A DNA stretch of 64,000 nucleotides from Portulaca oleracea (taxonomy: Eukaryota > Streptophyta > Magnoliopsida > Caryophyllales > Portulacaceae): the NCBI GenBank assembly GCA_029582165.1, contig CM055870.1:3683332-3747331 (forward strand), given 5' to 3'. Below, piece by piece: positions 34,101-46,455 of the stretch. The position numbers were made by a program, and so were the translations under genes. Position 1 is the stretch's first letter. Each line of letters starts with the position of its first letter. The notes under the pieces are model-generated. The model did no database searches and was not told the DNA's origin. It saw only the letters and a program-made list of their open reading frames with translations.

Positions 34101-35791
34101 TCCTTCACAGCCTTGACCCAACAACCTCTGGGCCTTGAGGGCAGAGATGATCCGTACACTATGAAGGTGCCTATCACTCCAATGCACTACCTTCTTCCCG
34201 TTCGGTCCCATTAAGGTCACCTTTTGCTTATAACAATCTATCTGAGCTCTATATTTTGCTAACCAGTCCATCCCCAAAATGACGTCGAACTCCATTAAGT
34301 CAAACATATAAAGGTCAGCCTCAAACTCCTGTCCTGCTATCACTATAGGGCACCCACCATATAGCTCTCCACAACTAATGGTATCCCCGGTAGGTAGGGC
34401 TACCGATATAGGCTTACTATTCTCCGAGGGTTTCATTTTAGCCTTCTCTACTATAGCTCGTCCAACAAAAGAATGACTAGCACCAGAATCAAACAAAACA
34501 GATATAGTGTAGAGGTGGAGAGAAAAGGTACCCGTCACAACATTTGCTTCATTCTCAGCCTCTTCTTTCCTCATTACGTATACTCGTCCTCCTCCGTTGC
34601 GCGGCGGTTGCTGTTGCAGACGAGGCGGGTTTGCTGGCCTCCCTTGGTTATTCTGACTTCCACCAGATCCACCTTGGTTTTGTTGTTGTGGCCTTTGGTT
34701 CCCATCATAGCCTCCCCGGTTTTGATATGTCGTCTGCGGGGCCCTCCAATTCCCATTGTTCCCATTATTTCCGTTGCTTCCATTGTTCCCTCCATTTCGG
34801 CCCTTGGGCCGAGGCACCGACGCACTGATGTTGGAAACTTCCGCATTGAAACATCCTCCTCGCACGTTCCTTACTCTACAATCCGTGGATAATGGCACAG
34901 TCGACCACAAACCTTGCAGATTGAGTATTCGACGCCTACGCCCAAGACCGATTTCCTGCCGCTTTGGCGGAACCTCTTCTCCTGAAAATGTTGAGGTGGA
35001 TTAAAGCGGGGTGGTTCTTTCCTCTTTTGCCCTTGTATGCCTAACTGTCGTTCCATATCATGCATCACCCTCTCTACAGTGAGGGCAACGTTCAGCATAT
35101 TCTGGTAAGACGTGAACTCCCGTGATGACATGCGATCCTGAATCTTGCAATTCAATCCATCCCAGAAGCGATCCATCCTTAGCTGCTCAGTGGCTACCAA
35201 GGCAGATGCAAAACGAGATAGTTCAGTGAACTTTGCAGAGTAGGCAAGTACGCTAGTTTCCCCTTGGCGCAGATTCATAAATTCTTTTTCTTTTGCCTTC
35301 TGGAGAGATATTGGGTAAAATCGATCCCTTAGCACAATCTTGAAGCGGTTCCAGTCGAAACCCGGTTCAGTCCTTATTTCCTTCACACTGGCCCACCACA
35401 AATCGGCCTCTTCCTTCAGGTGGTAAGCAGCAAAGTCCACCCTTAACTCCTCAGGACAGTGTGTGGTGTCGAAAATCTTCTCAATTTCTCTAACCCAATC
35501 TTCAAAGACTTTGGGGTCAGCTACCCCTGTGTAAGTGGGCGGGTTGAAGCTGTTGAACCTTTGGAGAAGAGCGGAGGGGTCATCTTCCCTCCCTCCTCCT
35601 TGTCGATCCACCACTTTCCTCAGTAGGTCCTCGTGCTTGCCGAGCATCTCAATCATTAGCATGCTAGCAAGGTCATTCCCCGGAGTTGCTGTATTCGACC
35701 CTGGTACTAAATGAGCCAGGCGTTGGCGCTGATTCGATTGCGATTGGTATTTGTTCGGCGCCACGGTGGTGTGCACGTTCCCGAGTACCAT
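31191..35791 (-). pseudogene. Gag-pol polyprotein, internal copy 1 (broken by frameshifts)
   Basis: The reading direction is from 35791 down to 31191. Gag starts at the ATG at 35791, with a Retrotrans_gag-type domain at about 35520-35100 (FEDWVREIEKIFD, DLWWASVK). A zinc knuckle (CKVCGRLCH) lies at about 34900, with its last Cys lost to a 1-base deletion. Protease motif VLFDSGASHSFV is near 34480. RT spans 33820-33060 ([19 protein letters not shown]). RNase H lies at about 33000-32690 ([18 protein letters not shown]). Integrase lies at about 32380-31700, with the HHCC finger damaged. The C-terminus (31538-31191) has PHN-type [13 protein letters not shown] and a chromodomain-like LVKVRWANHTTTEATWE. 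At least six frame breaks make it non-functional as written. Many breaks fall at different places from those in copy 2. Confidence 0.9.
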
Positions 35792-36158
35792 GGTTAGGTT
35801 GAGTACCGTTCACGTCCGACATCCTGATTCAAAGGGTTGATTTAGTCCACTTAAAGGGTTTCCAAACCATAGTCTCAACAACATACTAAAGGTAGCTACT
35901 TGATCCGGTCTTCTCATAGGGTGCTAAACAATACGAAAACGTAATTCTATTTCACCAAGTAATCTCTTATGACAACAGTTTATTTCGTGAATTCTCATCG
36001 CATTTGGCAAGGCCACAAAACAATATTTCCATATACCAATGTAATCGTGTATAATACTTCCAAAAGAACAACAAGTCAATATTCAGATTATTTCACAGTT
36101 TAACAAAATATCAACATAACAACTATACATCAACACTCTACACATAGTAGCCATCCCA

Positions 36159-36881
36159 CTCAGATGATCCTCCTGCATCGAGGGTTCTTCCTCGCTGAGA
36201 CTGGAGTCCACTCAGGATCACTCGTCTCATCCCCTGAGCCCTCCTCGGGGTCTTCTCCTGTTTCCCGGTCCACCTCATCCTCCTCCTCGGGTGGAATATC
36301 ACGCTCGGGCTCAACGGCGGGTGCAGTGACCGACTCGAGGTTACCTCGGGCTCAGAACACAGGCGCCGCCCCTCGGGGTCCTCCTCCGATCTTCTTCGTG
36401 GTCATCCTCATGATCCTCACCGGTGCAGTGGGTTCACTGGACCTCTCTACTCAGATCCCAATCCGGCGATCTTAGAAAAGACCCGGATTCGATGCTCGAC
36501 TCCACCCTGCACTGACACCAACAAAGACGGTGTGGGTACCTCTCCTCCGGGTGGCGGCAATGAATGACAAGATATGGCCCCACCAGGGATCATCTCGTAA
36601 GGTGAGTAGAAAGGCATTGGCCTGAGCTTCCTCGTTGTCGCGCAAGCAGGAGTTCGGGACATCCTTGGTGTACCGTTCGATCTCATCATAGAAGTTCAAC
36701 ATGTGTGTTCCCAAATACCCACCAGGAGGAATGGGTGTGTAACGGTGAAAGCACGGCGTGGGGTGTTGGTGACAGTGTGTGCGTTGTGCCATCCTACAAG
36801 GTTAGAACGCATTACACATAAAATACTGATGATATAATCAAACAAAATATTCAAGGAAAGCATGGAACCATTTTCCCCCAT
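36159..36881 (-). pseudogene. Extra leader ORF upstream of gag, copy 1 (interrupted)
   Basis: Between the primer-binding site (36966-36977) and gag there is a frame of about 107 codons (36792-36472). It contains YTPIPPGGYLGTHMLNFYDE, IERYTKDVPNSCLRDNEE and FLLTLRDDPWWGH. It is followed, in another frame, by an Asp/Glu-rich segment that runs to a stop near 36159. I recognise no domain. Copy 2 has the same arrangement (next entry). The frame offset between the two parts may be a real break or a sequence error. Confidence 0.55.
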
Positions 36882-36965
36882 CCTACGCTCATCACTCCGA
36901 ACTTAGCTTCCTAGGGTCCATCTAAACCTAAAGGACTCTGAGGAGCTACTAGGTCGCAACCCAGA

Positions 36966-36977
36966 GCTCTGATACCA
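36966..36977 (-). other. Primer-binding site, internal copy 1
   Basis: TGGTATCAGAGC on the minus strand, three bases inside the 5' LTR. It matches the 3' end of plant initiator tRNA-Met, the usual primer of Ty3/gypsy elements. Confidence 0.85.
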
Positions 36978-36980
36978 TTT

Positions 36981-39900
36981 TGTAACGCCCCGGAAATTCA
37001 ATTATAGAAAGTCAAAGTCAAACCAACGTTAACAGACAAAACTTAGCGGAAGACTTCAAATTTAGTTTGGGCGTCACTGCCGTATCCCCGAAGGAATACA
37101 AGGCGAGAAAGGAAAAACACAACTGTCTGCTAACGGTAACTACTAACAACTCAAAACAAACTTTAAGAATTCATAACGAAAACAATATAAAAGGTTTCAA
37201 GGACTTCTAGACTCGTCGTCCTCACTTCTAACTCCCGTCCCCAGCATTTAGATCTTCACCTGAAATCAAAACATTTCAGAAAATGAGGGGGAAATCTCGA
37301 TAATGTCTACCCCTAACGTTTAAAACAGTTTAAGTTCATTTCAATTCATTTTGGGGAGAGGGATCAAATCAAACATTTTACAAACCTTTAATCCCATACT
37401 GTTTCCTCAACCCATCCAATCCATATTTTAATTTGCGGGCGGGATACCAAATCCCTTAAAGTAACATCGCCTACCAAAGGCATCAAGAACATCGCCTGCC
37501 AAAGGCATAAACATCGCCTACCAAAGGCATCAAGAACATCGCCTACCAAAGGCATAAACATCGCCTACCAAAAACATCAAGAACATCGCCTACCAAAGGC
37601 ATCAAAATACTATCCTATATCAGGGAAGGAAGCCCTGATCTCCTGGTCCATAACCCTGCAGGTTGTTACACCTGCACAACAGGTTATCCCCCGAAACCCG
37701 CTTAACGTTTCCACTTGAATTAATTAAGCAATATTCAAACTCGACTCACAACTCTCAAGTCAAACCATCCCAAATTATCAAAACCATTAACAAAACTTCG
37801 AATAAAAGACCATCCAATTTCTCAACTCAAATAAACCAAGATCACAATCGAATCAAAAGATTATCAAAAACAGATGGTCGATTTCCACAAAAGTCCCCTT
37901 TCGGGATGCAATTCTCAAAATAGATTATAAAACATCAAAACACATTTAAAGAGCATCCCGGTGGGGATTAGAGCATAGACAATTACCTGATATACTTCAC
38001 AGCACAGTAAAAGAAGAACACACTTGAGCTCACTAACGTCTCGCACTAACTCTGCCTAGAATAAAAGTAATTATCTAATCAAAACGCTGCTCTAACGAAG
38101 TTAGTATTAACTATTAGCTACCTAACCCATCCCCTAGGAACACTTAGGTTCCTATCATTTACGAAATTACACTTAACACCTCCAAGAAAACACATAACAA
38201 GATCACACATTAATTTCACTCAACAATTCTTTATAAATACAAGCAAACAGAGGACAGATTACAACATTCACATAAAACGGGTCACGACTCGACTTCCCGA
38301 CATCCTATGGGTCTGGTTCTGGACTTTTCGGAACCCTCAGGATGTCTACTAAAACTTCTATGTTGATGGTTAAGCCCAACTCAGTCCCGAAGGACCTCAA
38401 AAACACCCGTCTTTCCCATTGGTCCAGATCTGACAGGTTCTGGTAAAACGGTTATAACTCGGGCTATACAAATCAAACGTTCGATCCGTAAAATTCCTAT
38501 GGTTCCTAACATCTAAGGGAACCTCCAGTTCAAAGGGTTTGGTCAAAAGACGACTACACTAACCGTGGCAACCCGATCTTTAGACACTAACAAAACTGTC
38601 CCGTTAACGGTAATCAATTAATTAATACTTTCGGTTCTAACTTCCACCATTCGATCCCGGGGTCCTAATTTGGACTCGAAACAGTAGCTAGGGTCTAAGA
38701 TAGGAATTCCAACTCAACTTAGGTCCAAAAAAAAAAAAAATTAAACTTGTAGAAGTAAACTTAATTTAGAAAACATAAAAGACCCTTTAATAACTTTAAT
38801 AAAACCTAAGGTCATAAAAGAAATAAAAATTACTTAACACATAAATTACTTGACCAAGATTTTAAAGATTAAAAACATGGATTATTTACAATTAAGTTAT
38901 AACAATCAAGAATCAAGAATTAATAACAAGAATCGAATTCCTTTTTAGTGAATTTAACCAACTCACTCATTTAATCAGGATTACACATGAAATTAACATG
39001 AATGAACCCTAAGAGAATTTAAGGAACATATGAATATTTAACTAACGATTCAAGAATTAATCTAGATAATTATACTTTAAAGATTCGTGCATACAATAAT
39101 AATGTTATCTAAACCCTAACATGAATGAATCCTAAAGATAGAAGAACATACAATATTTAACTTAATGAAACAAGAAACCTAATTAATTTCCAAGAATTCA
39201 AGATTTTATTAACAAGATTTCAACTTCTAGTAGGTTAACTAATTTATTTAACAACCTTAACAAGATTTACTTTTAAATAAATAAAGAAAGAACATAACGA
39301 TTTTTATAACTAAAATTCAAGAATTAACCTAGGTAAATAAATTTCCAAATTCGTACATACAATAATATTGTGGTCTAACGATTCATGTAAAGAATATAAC
39401 GAATACTAAAGAATCACTTTCAACCCTAATAATCAACTATTACAACCTAAATCTAATTACAATTAATAACATAAATTACACATAACAATTAGAAAATTAC
39501 ACATAATTACAACAAGAAAAATAATTACAATTAATTACCCTAATTACAACACTAATAATACAATAATTATAAAAACAGAATATTAATAACAATAATAATT
39601 ACAATATAAAATCAGATTAATAATAATAAAAACAAGAAAAGAAAAAGGAAAAAGAAAAGAAAAGAAAACAAGAATGTAACAGTTAGGGTTAGGGTTAGGT
39701 TTTAGGGTTTACGTAGGTTAGGGCTCGGTGGTCCGCGGCGGCGGGCAAAGCAGGCGACGGGCGGCACGAGGGGCGGCGGTCAGAGGGTGGTGCGACGGTC
39801 GAGGCGGCGACGACTGGGGTGTTCGACGGTCGAGGCGGTGATCGGGTATCCTTGCGCTGGTGGCTCGCGACGTGGCGCTGTGGCGGAAACGATCGTGCGG

Positions 39901-40532
39901 CGGTTGTCTGGCGTCAGGGAGTCGACTGCGGTGGTCCTGGTCGTCGGTCCTGGTGGTGGCGGCTGGTTTGCGTCGGTCGAGCAGAGGGAGGGGAAAGAGA
40001 AAGTGAAACAGAGGGAGAGAGAGGGTCGGTTGCGGTGGTGGTTCCGGCGAGGCTGCGGCGGTTGCCTGGTGGTGGTGGCGCGGCTGGCCGAGGGAAGAGC
40101 AGGGGGGAAGAGAGAGAGAGAGCTAGGGTTTGAGGGAGGGGTTATTAGGGTTTAGGGTTTGAGAGGGGGAGGAGAGGTGTATATATATTAACACCCATAA
40201 TTAGGCCCAATTAACCCAACTAATCCTAACCCAACCCATTTAACAAATAAAACTGATTTTCTTTCAAAAAAACCCATTAATTTTAATAATAGTAATAATA
40301 ATATTAATTTTAATAATCATATAATCACATAACAAATAATATTCACGTAATTATTCACATAATAATATTAACCAGCATAAATTACTAATCTACCCTTGTT
40401 AGTCCCTCAACGGTCCTACGAGCTCAAGCGTTAGCATAAATAAACACATTACGAACAACAGTAAATAACGAAGTCAACCTATTTTATTAACGACGTCACG
40501 GTCAACATCGTTGGATTTTTCGGGGTTTTACA
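36981..40532 (-). repeat. LTR 2 (shared middle LTR)
   Basis: Serves as the 5' LTR of internal copy 1 and the 3' LTR of internal copy 2. It has the same ends as LTR 1 and no private target duplication. Private changes include TTTTAAATAAATAAAGAAAG near 39275 and a shortened GC-rich segment (39830-39890). TATA box at about 40181-40188. Confidence 0.92.
37463..37603. repeat. Six-copy minisatellite in LTR 2
   Basis: Same 25 + 22 bp alternating array as in LTR 1, including the unit with CCTGCC in second place. Confidence 0.9.
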
Positions 40533-40689
40533 TCATTACCTTCTTAAAGAAGTTTCGTCCTCGAAACTTAAACTTAAACTTAACCCTAACGGTCCGGTAA
40601 GGAAACTAACGGTTTCTTTTCTCCTAAAACTCGAGGTTTTACAACATTACCTTCTTAAAAGAAGTTTCGTCCCCGAAACTTGACGCGCC

Positions 40690-43600
40690 TTAGGCTTGGA
40701 ACAAGTGAGGGTACTTCTTCCTCATTTCGTCTTCTGCTTCCTGTGTTGCTTCATTGTAGTATGGTTTGCCCATCGCATTTTTTACCAACGGAACTACTTT
40801 CCTCCTAAGCTGCTTTTCTCTACGGTCCAATATTTCTAGCGGCTGCTCTTCATAGCTCAGATCTTCTTGCAGCTGAAGCGGCTCGGGATCAATCACATGG
40901 GTCGGGTCCGGAACATATTTCCTGAGTTGTGACACATGGAAGACATTGTGCACTCTGGGGAGTTCTCCTGGCAGCTGTAACCTGTAGGCGACTTCTCCGA
41001 TACGTTCCAAAATTGGGTATGGCCCGATAAACCTTGGTGTCAACTTCCCCGACTGGCCGAATCTCATGACTCCCTTCGTAGGTGAGACTCGCAAAAACAC
41101 GTATTCCCCTACTTCAAACTCTAGAGGTCTTCTCCTTTTGTCAGCATAACTCTTTTGTCGACTTTGTGCTGCCTTCATCTTGTCTTGAATGATTCGAACC
41201 TTCTGAGTAGTGGTCTGTATTAGGTCCGGTCCAATCGTTAGAGCTTCATCGATGTCCTGCCAACATAGGGGAGTTCTACATCTCCTTCCATACAAAGCTT
41301 CGAAGGGTGACATCCCTATGCTAGCATGGTAGCTGTTGTTGTATGAGAATTCAATGAGAGTCAACTCGTCATCCCACGAGTCCTTGAAATCTAAAGCGCA
41401 TGCTCGCAACATGTCTTCGAGGGTTTGGATGGTCCTCTCTGTCTGTCCATCTGTAGCTGGGTGAAAAGCGGTGCTGAACTTGAGCTTTGTGCCAAACGCT
41501 TCTTGTAACTTTTTCCAAAAACCCGACTGAAATCTGGTGTCTCTGTCTGAGACTATAGAACTGGGTACTCCGTAACCTTACAATCTCCCTTACATAGGCT
41601 TGAGCTAGCCGATCTAGAGACCAATTGTTGGCGATGGCTAGAAATGGTGACTTGGTCAAACGATCTACTATCACCCTTATTGCATTGTGTTTCCGACTGG
41701 TCCTTGGTAGACCTATCTCAAAATCCATTGATATCGAATCCCATTTCCACTCGAGGACGTCTAACGTTGCAGAAGTCCGGTGGTCGTTGATGCTCGCCTT
41801 GACTCACCGGGCAAGTAAGACACTCGCCACAAAGTCCGCCACTTCGTTTCATATTACTCCACCGTAACATCCGCTTAAGATCCTCAGACAACTTATTTCC
41901 CTGGATGCACCGAATATGGCGTATTGTGTCCCTCTTCTAGAATCCTCCTTTCACTCCTCCATATTGGGTACACAGATGCGTTATGAAACCGTAATGTACC
42001 GCCTTCGTGGATCACAAAGCCGGGCTTTCTCGCAACACTTCTTCCCAGATCTTGACAAGCTGTAAGTCCAGCTCTTGAGTTCTCTTGATTTCCTCCATTA
42101 GAGTAGGTTGTAATTCCATGGCATTCAATACAGCTTTCTTCCCAGGTGTTACCACATTAATCTCCAATCTCCTAAACTCCTCGCACAAATCGTGCGGCAT
42201 CGTCATCAAGTGGTTTACAGCAGGATACGGTCTTCTACTCAGGGCATCAGCCACTACATTCGCTTTTCCGGGATGATATTGGAAATTCACATCGTAATCC
42301 TTCAGAAACTCTAACCATCTTGTCTGCCTGAGGTTCAACTCCTTCTGTGTGAAAAGGTACTTTAAGCTCTGATGGTCTGTGAATATCTCACAGTGCACTC
42401 CATACAGATAATGCCTCCAAATCTTAAGCGCAAAAACCATTGCTGCCAACTCCAGGTCATGAGTGGGGTAATTCTTCTCATGCGTCTTCAGTTGCCTGGA
42501 TGCATATGCAATCACCTTCCCTTCCTGCATGAGCACACAACCCAATCCACCATGCGACGCACATCAGATGACAAAACCTTCGTTCCCTTGAGGTAAAGCA
42601 AGAATAGGGGCCGAGGTAAGCCTCTTCTTCAGCTCCTGGAATGCTTGCTCACATTTTTCCGACCATGCGAACTTTATTGACTTCCGAGTCAAATTGGTTA
42701 ACGGGGTGGCGATTTTCGAGAAATCTTGCACGAAATTCCTATAATACCCTGCCAAACCCAGAAAACTCCTAACTTCCGTGGCATTCTTCGGTGTCGGCCA
42801 CTTGGTGATGGCCTCCACCTTTTGAGGGTCTACTGCCACTCCTTCCTTAGACACCACATGTCCTAAGAACGCTACTTGTTCCAACCAAAACTCACACTTC
42901 TTAAGCTTTGCATAAAGCTTGTTGCTCCGTAGAGTCGTCAATACTTCTCTCAGATGATTCGTATGCTCCTCTCGTGTTCCTGAGTATACCAATATGTCGT
43001 CGATGAACACCACTACAAACTTATCCAAATGGTTCGAACACTGCTCATCAAATCCATGAAGGCGGTCCGCATTTGTAAGCCCAAAAGGCATTACCACGAA
43101 CTCATAATGACCATACCGAGTTCGAATGCGTTTTAGAGATATCTTCCTCGCGACCAGAATCGGTGATAACTCGACCAGTGTCTATCTTAGAAAACGTTGT
43201 TGCTCGCAATCGTCAAAAGATCATCAATACGAGGTAGAGGATAACGATTTTTGACGGTAATCTTGTTCAACTCCGAATCGATGCACAACCTCATGCTACC
43301 ATCCTTCTTCTTCACGCAAAGACAGTGCTCCCATGGTGACGTCTTTGGGTCGGATATACCCTTCTAATAGCTCGTCCAACCGAGTCTTCAACTCCTTAAG
43401 CTCATGCGGCGCCATGCGATATGGGGCTTTGAAACAAAGCGCGCCCGGGCTCCAAATCGATGCAGAAATCTATCTCCCGATTGGAGGCAAACCCGAATCT
43501 CCTCCGAAACACATCAGATACTCCGTATCACGGATATTCTCAATCGCAAGTTCCTCCGCCTTGGTGTCGATTACGTTGCATAAAAATCCTTCACAGCCTT

Positions 43601-45250
43601 GACCCAACAACCTCTGGGCCTTGAGGGCAGAGATGATCCGTACACTATGAAGGTGCCTATCACTCCAATGCACTACCTTCTTCCCGTTCGGTCCCATTAA
43701 GGTCACCTTTTGCTTATAACAATCTATCTGAGCTCTATATTTTGCTAACCAGTCCATCCCCAAAATGACGTCGAACTCCATTAAGTCAAACATATAAAGG
43801 TCAGCCTCAAACTCCTGTCCTGCTATCACTATAGGGCACCCACCATATAGCTCTCCACAACTAATGGTATCCCCGGTAGGTAGGGCTACCGATATAGGCT
43901 TACTATTCTCCGAGGGTTTCATTTTAGCCTTCTCTACTATAGCTCGTCCAACAAAAGAATGACTAGCACCAGAATCAAACAAAACAGATATAGTGTAGAG
44001 GTGGAGAGAAAAGGTACCCGTCACAACATCTGCTTCATTCTCAGCCTCTTCTTTCCTCATTACGTATACTCGTCCTCCTCCGTCATACGGCGGTTCTCAT
44101 TGCAGACGAGGCGGTTCTTGCCTCCTTGGTTATTCTGACTTCCACCAGATCCACCTTGGTTTTGTTGTTGTGGCCTTTGGTTCCCATCATAGCCTCCCCG
44201 GTTTTGATATGTCGTCTGCGGGGCCCTCCAATTCCCATTGTTCCCATTATTTCCGTTGCTTCCATTGTTCCCTCCATTTCGGCCCCCTGTCGGCCGAGGG
44301 CACCGACGCACTGATGTTGGAAACTTCCGCAGATTGAAACATCCTCCTCGCACGTTCCTTACTCTACAATCCCGTGGATAATGGCACAGTCGACCACAAA
44401 CCTTGCAGATTGAGTATTCGACGCCACGCTCAAGACCGATTTCCGCCATTGCTAGGGCGGAACCTCTTCTCTGAAAATGTTGAGGTGGATTAAAGCGGGT
44501 GGTTCTTTCCTCTTTGCCCTTGTATGCCTAATCGCTGCTCCATATCATGCATCACCCTCTACAGTGAGGGCAACGCTCAAAGATATTCTCGTAAGACGTG
44601 AACTCCCGTGATGACATGCGATCACGAATCTTGCAATTCAATCCATCCTGCGATCCATCCTTAGTCGCTCGGTGGCTACCAAGGCGGATGCAAAACGAGA
44701 TAGTTCGTGAACTTTGCAGAGTAGGCAAGTACGCTTAGTTTCCTCGCGCAGATTCATAAATTCTTTTCTTTTGCCTTCGAGAGATATTGCAAAATCGATC
44801 CCTTAGCACAATCTTGAAGCGGTTCCAGTCGAAACCCGGTTCAGTCCTTATTTCCTTCACACTAGCCCACCACAAATCGGCCTCTTCCTTCAGGTGGTAA
44901 GCAGCAAAGTCCACCCTTAACTCCTCAGGACAGTGTGTGGTGTCGAAAATCTTCTCAATTTCTCTAACCCAATCTTCAAAGACTTTGGGGTCAGCTACCC
45001 TTGTGTAAGTGGGTGGGTTGAAGCTGTTGAACCTTTGGAGAAGAGCGGAGGGGTCATCTTCCCTCCCTCCTCCTTGTCGATCCACCACTTTCCTCAGTAG
45101 GTCCTCGTGCTTGCCGAGCATCTCAATCATTAGCATGCTAGCAAGGTCGTTCCCTGAGTTTTGTATTCGACCACAGTACTAAATGAGCCAGCGTTAGCTG
45201 ATTGAGGGCGCTGCTCGGCCATTACCGTGGTGTACGTTCCCGAGTACCAT
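40690..45250 (-). pseudogene. Gag-pol polyprotein, internal copy 2 (broken by frameshifts)
   Basis: Same product as copy 1. The gag ATG lies at 45250 but the frame breaks almost at once; gag continues at 45136-44735. The zinc knuckle at about 44420-44380 is complete here (C-X2-C-X4-H-X4-C). Protease DSGAS is near 43970. RT parts lie at 43097-42564 ([21 protein letters not shown]). RNase H is long and intact at 42545-42012 ([13 protein letters not shown] to DALSRR). Integrase is broken around 41870-41570, but its C-terminal part and chromodomain-like tail read through at 41412-40690 (240 codons, [22 protein letters not shown]). The two copies complement each other's breaks. No full-length frame exists in either. 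Confidence 0.9.
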
Positions 45251-45650
45251 GGTTAGGTTGAGTACCGTTCACGTCCGACATCCTGATTCAAAGGGTTGAT
45301 TTAGTCCACTTAAAGGGTTTCCAAACCATAGTCTCAACAACATACTAAAGGTAGCTACTTGATCCGGTCTTCTCATAGGGTGCTAAACAATACGAAAACG
45401 TAATTCTATTTCACCAAGTAATCTCTTATGACAACAGTTTATTTCGTGAATTCTCATCGCATTTGGCAAGGCCACAAAACAATATTTCCATATACCAATG
45501 TAATCGTGTATAATACTTCCAAAAGAACAACAAGTCAATATTCAGATTATTTCACAGTTTAACAAAATATCAACATAACAACTATACATCAACACTCTAC
45601 ACATAGTAGCCATCCCACTCAGATGATCCTCCTGCATCGAGGGTTCTTCC

Positions 45651-46356
45651 TCACCGAGACCGAGTCCACTCAGGATCACTCGTCTCATCCCCTGAGCCCT
45701 CCTCGGGGTCTTCTCCTGTTTCCCGGTCCACCTCATCCTCCTCCTCGGGTGGAATATCACGCTCGGGCTCAACGGCGGGTGCAGCCGTGACCCTTGAGGT
45801 TACCTCGGGCTCAGGAACCTGGGCGCCGTCCTCGGCGGGGTCCTCCTCCGGATCTTCTTCAGGGTCATCCTCATGATCCTCAGCTGGTGCAGGGTGGGTT
45901 CACTGACCTCTCTACTCTACAAGATCCCAATCCGGCGATCTTAGAAAAGACCCGGGATTCGATGCTCGACTCCACCCTGCACTCGACACCAACAAAGACG
46001 GTGTGGGTACCTCTCCTCCAAGCGTGGGTGGCAAAGAATGACAAGACAAGATGGCCCCACCAGGGATCATCTCGTAAGGTGAGTAGAAAGGCATTGGCCT
46101 GAGCTTCCTCGTTGTCGCGCAAGCAGGAGTTCGGGACATCCTTGGTGTACCGTTCGATCTCATCATAGAAGTTCAACATGTGTGTTCCCAAATACCCACC
46201 AGGAGGAATGGGTGTGTAACGGTGAAAGCACGGCGTGGGGTGCTGGTGACAGTGTGCGTTGTGCCATCCTACAAGGTTAGAACGCATTACACATAAAATA
46301 CTGATGATATAATCAAACAAAATATTCAAGGAAAGCATGGAACCATTTTCCCCCAT
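45651..46356 (-). pseudogene. Extra leader ORF plus acidic frame upstream of gag, copy 2
   Basis: A frame of 158 codons (46356-45880) carries the same YTPIPPGGYLGTHMLNFYDE and IERYTKDVPNSCLRDNEE blocks as copy 1. It is followed, one frame over, by an 80-codon frame (45890-45651 including stop). In that second frame 33 of 79 residues are Asp or Glu (for example EDHEDDPEEDPEEDPAEDG), mixed with Pro. The position is 5' of gag and sense to the polyprotein, so it would be the first ORF on the genomic RNA. No known domain is recognised. A single sequence error would join the two parts, which is plausible given the many indels nearby. Confidence 0.55.
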
Positions 46357-46440
46357 CCTACGCTCATCACTCCGAACTTAGCTTCCTAGGGTCCATCTAA
46401 ACCTAAAGGACTCTGAGGAGCTACTAGGTCGCAACCCAGA

Positions 46441-46452
46441 GCTCTGATACCA
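46441..46452 (-). other. Primer-binding site, internal copy 2
   Basis: TGGTATCAGAGC, identical to the site in copy 1, beside the 5' LTR that starts at 46456 on the plus strand. Confidence 0.85.
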
Positions 46453-46455
46453 TTT

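Noticed and set aside
33919..34892. Plus-strand frames antisense to gag-protease (also 44126-44314)
   Set aside because: They mirror the low-complexity Asn/Gly/Gln-rich gag tail on the other strand and are not conserved between copies.
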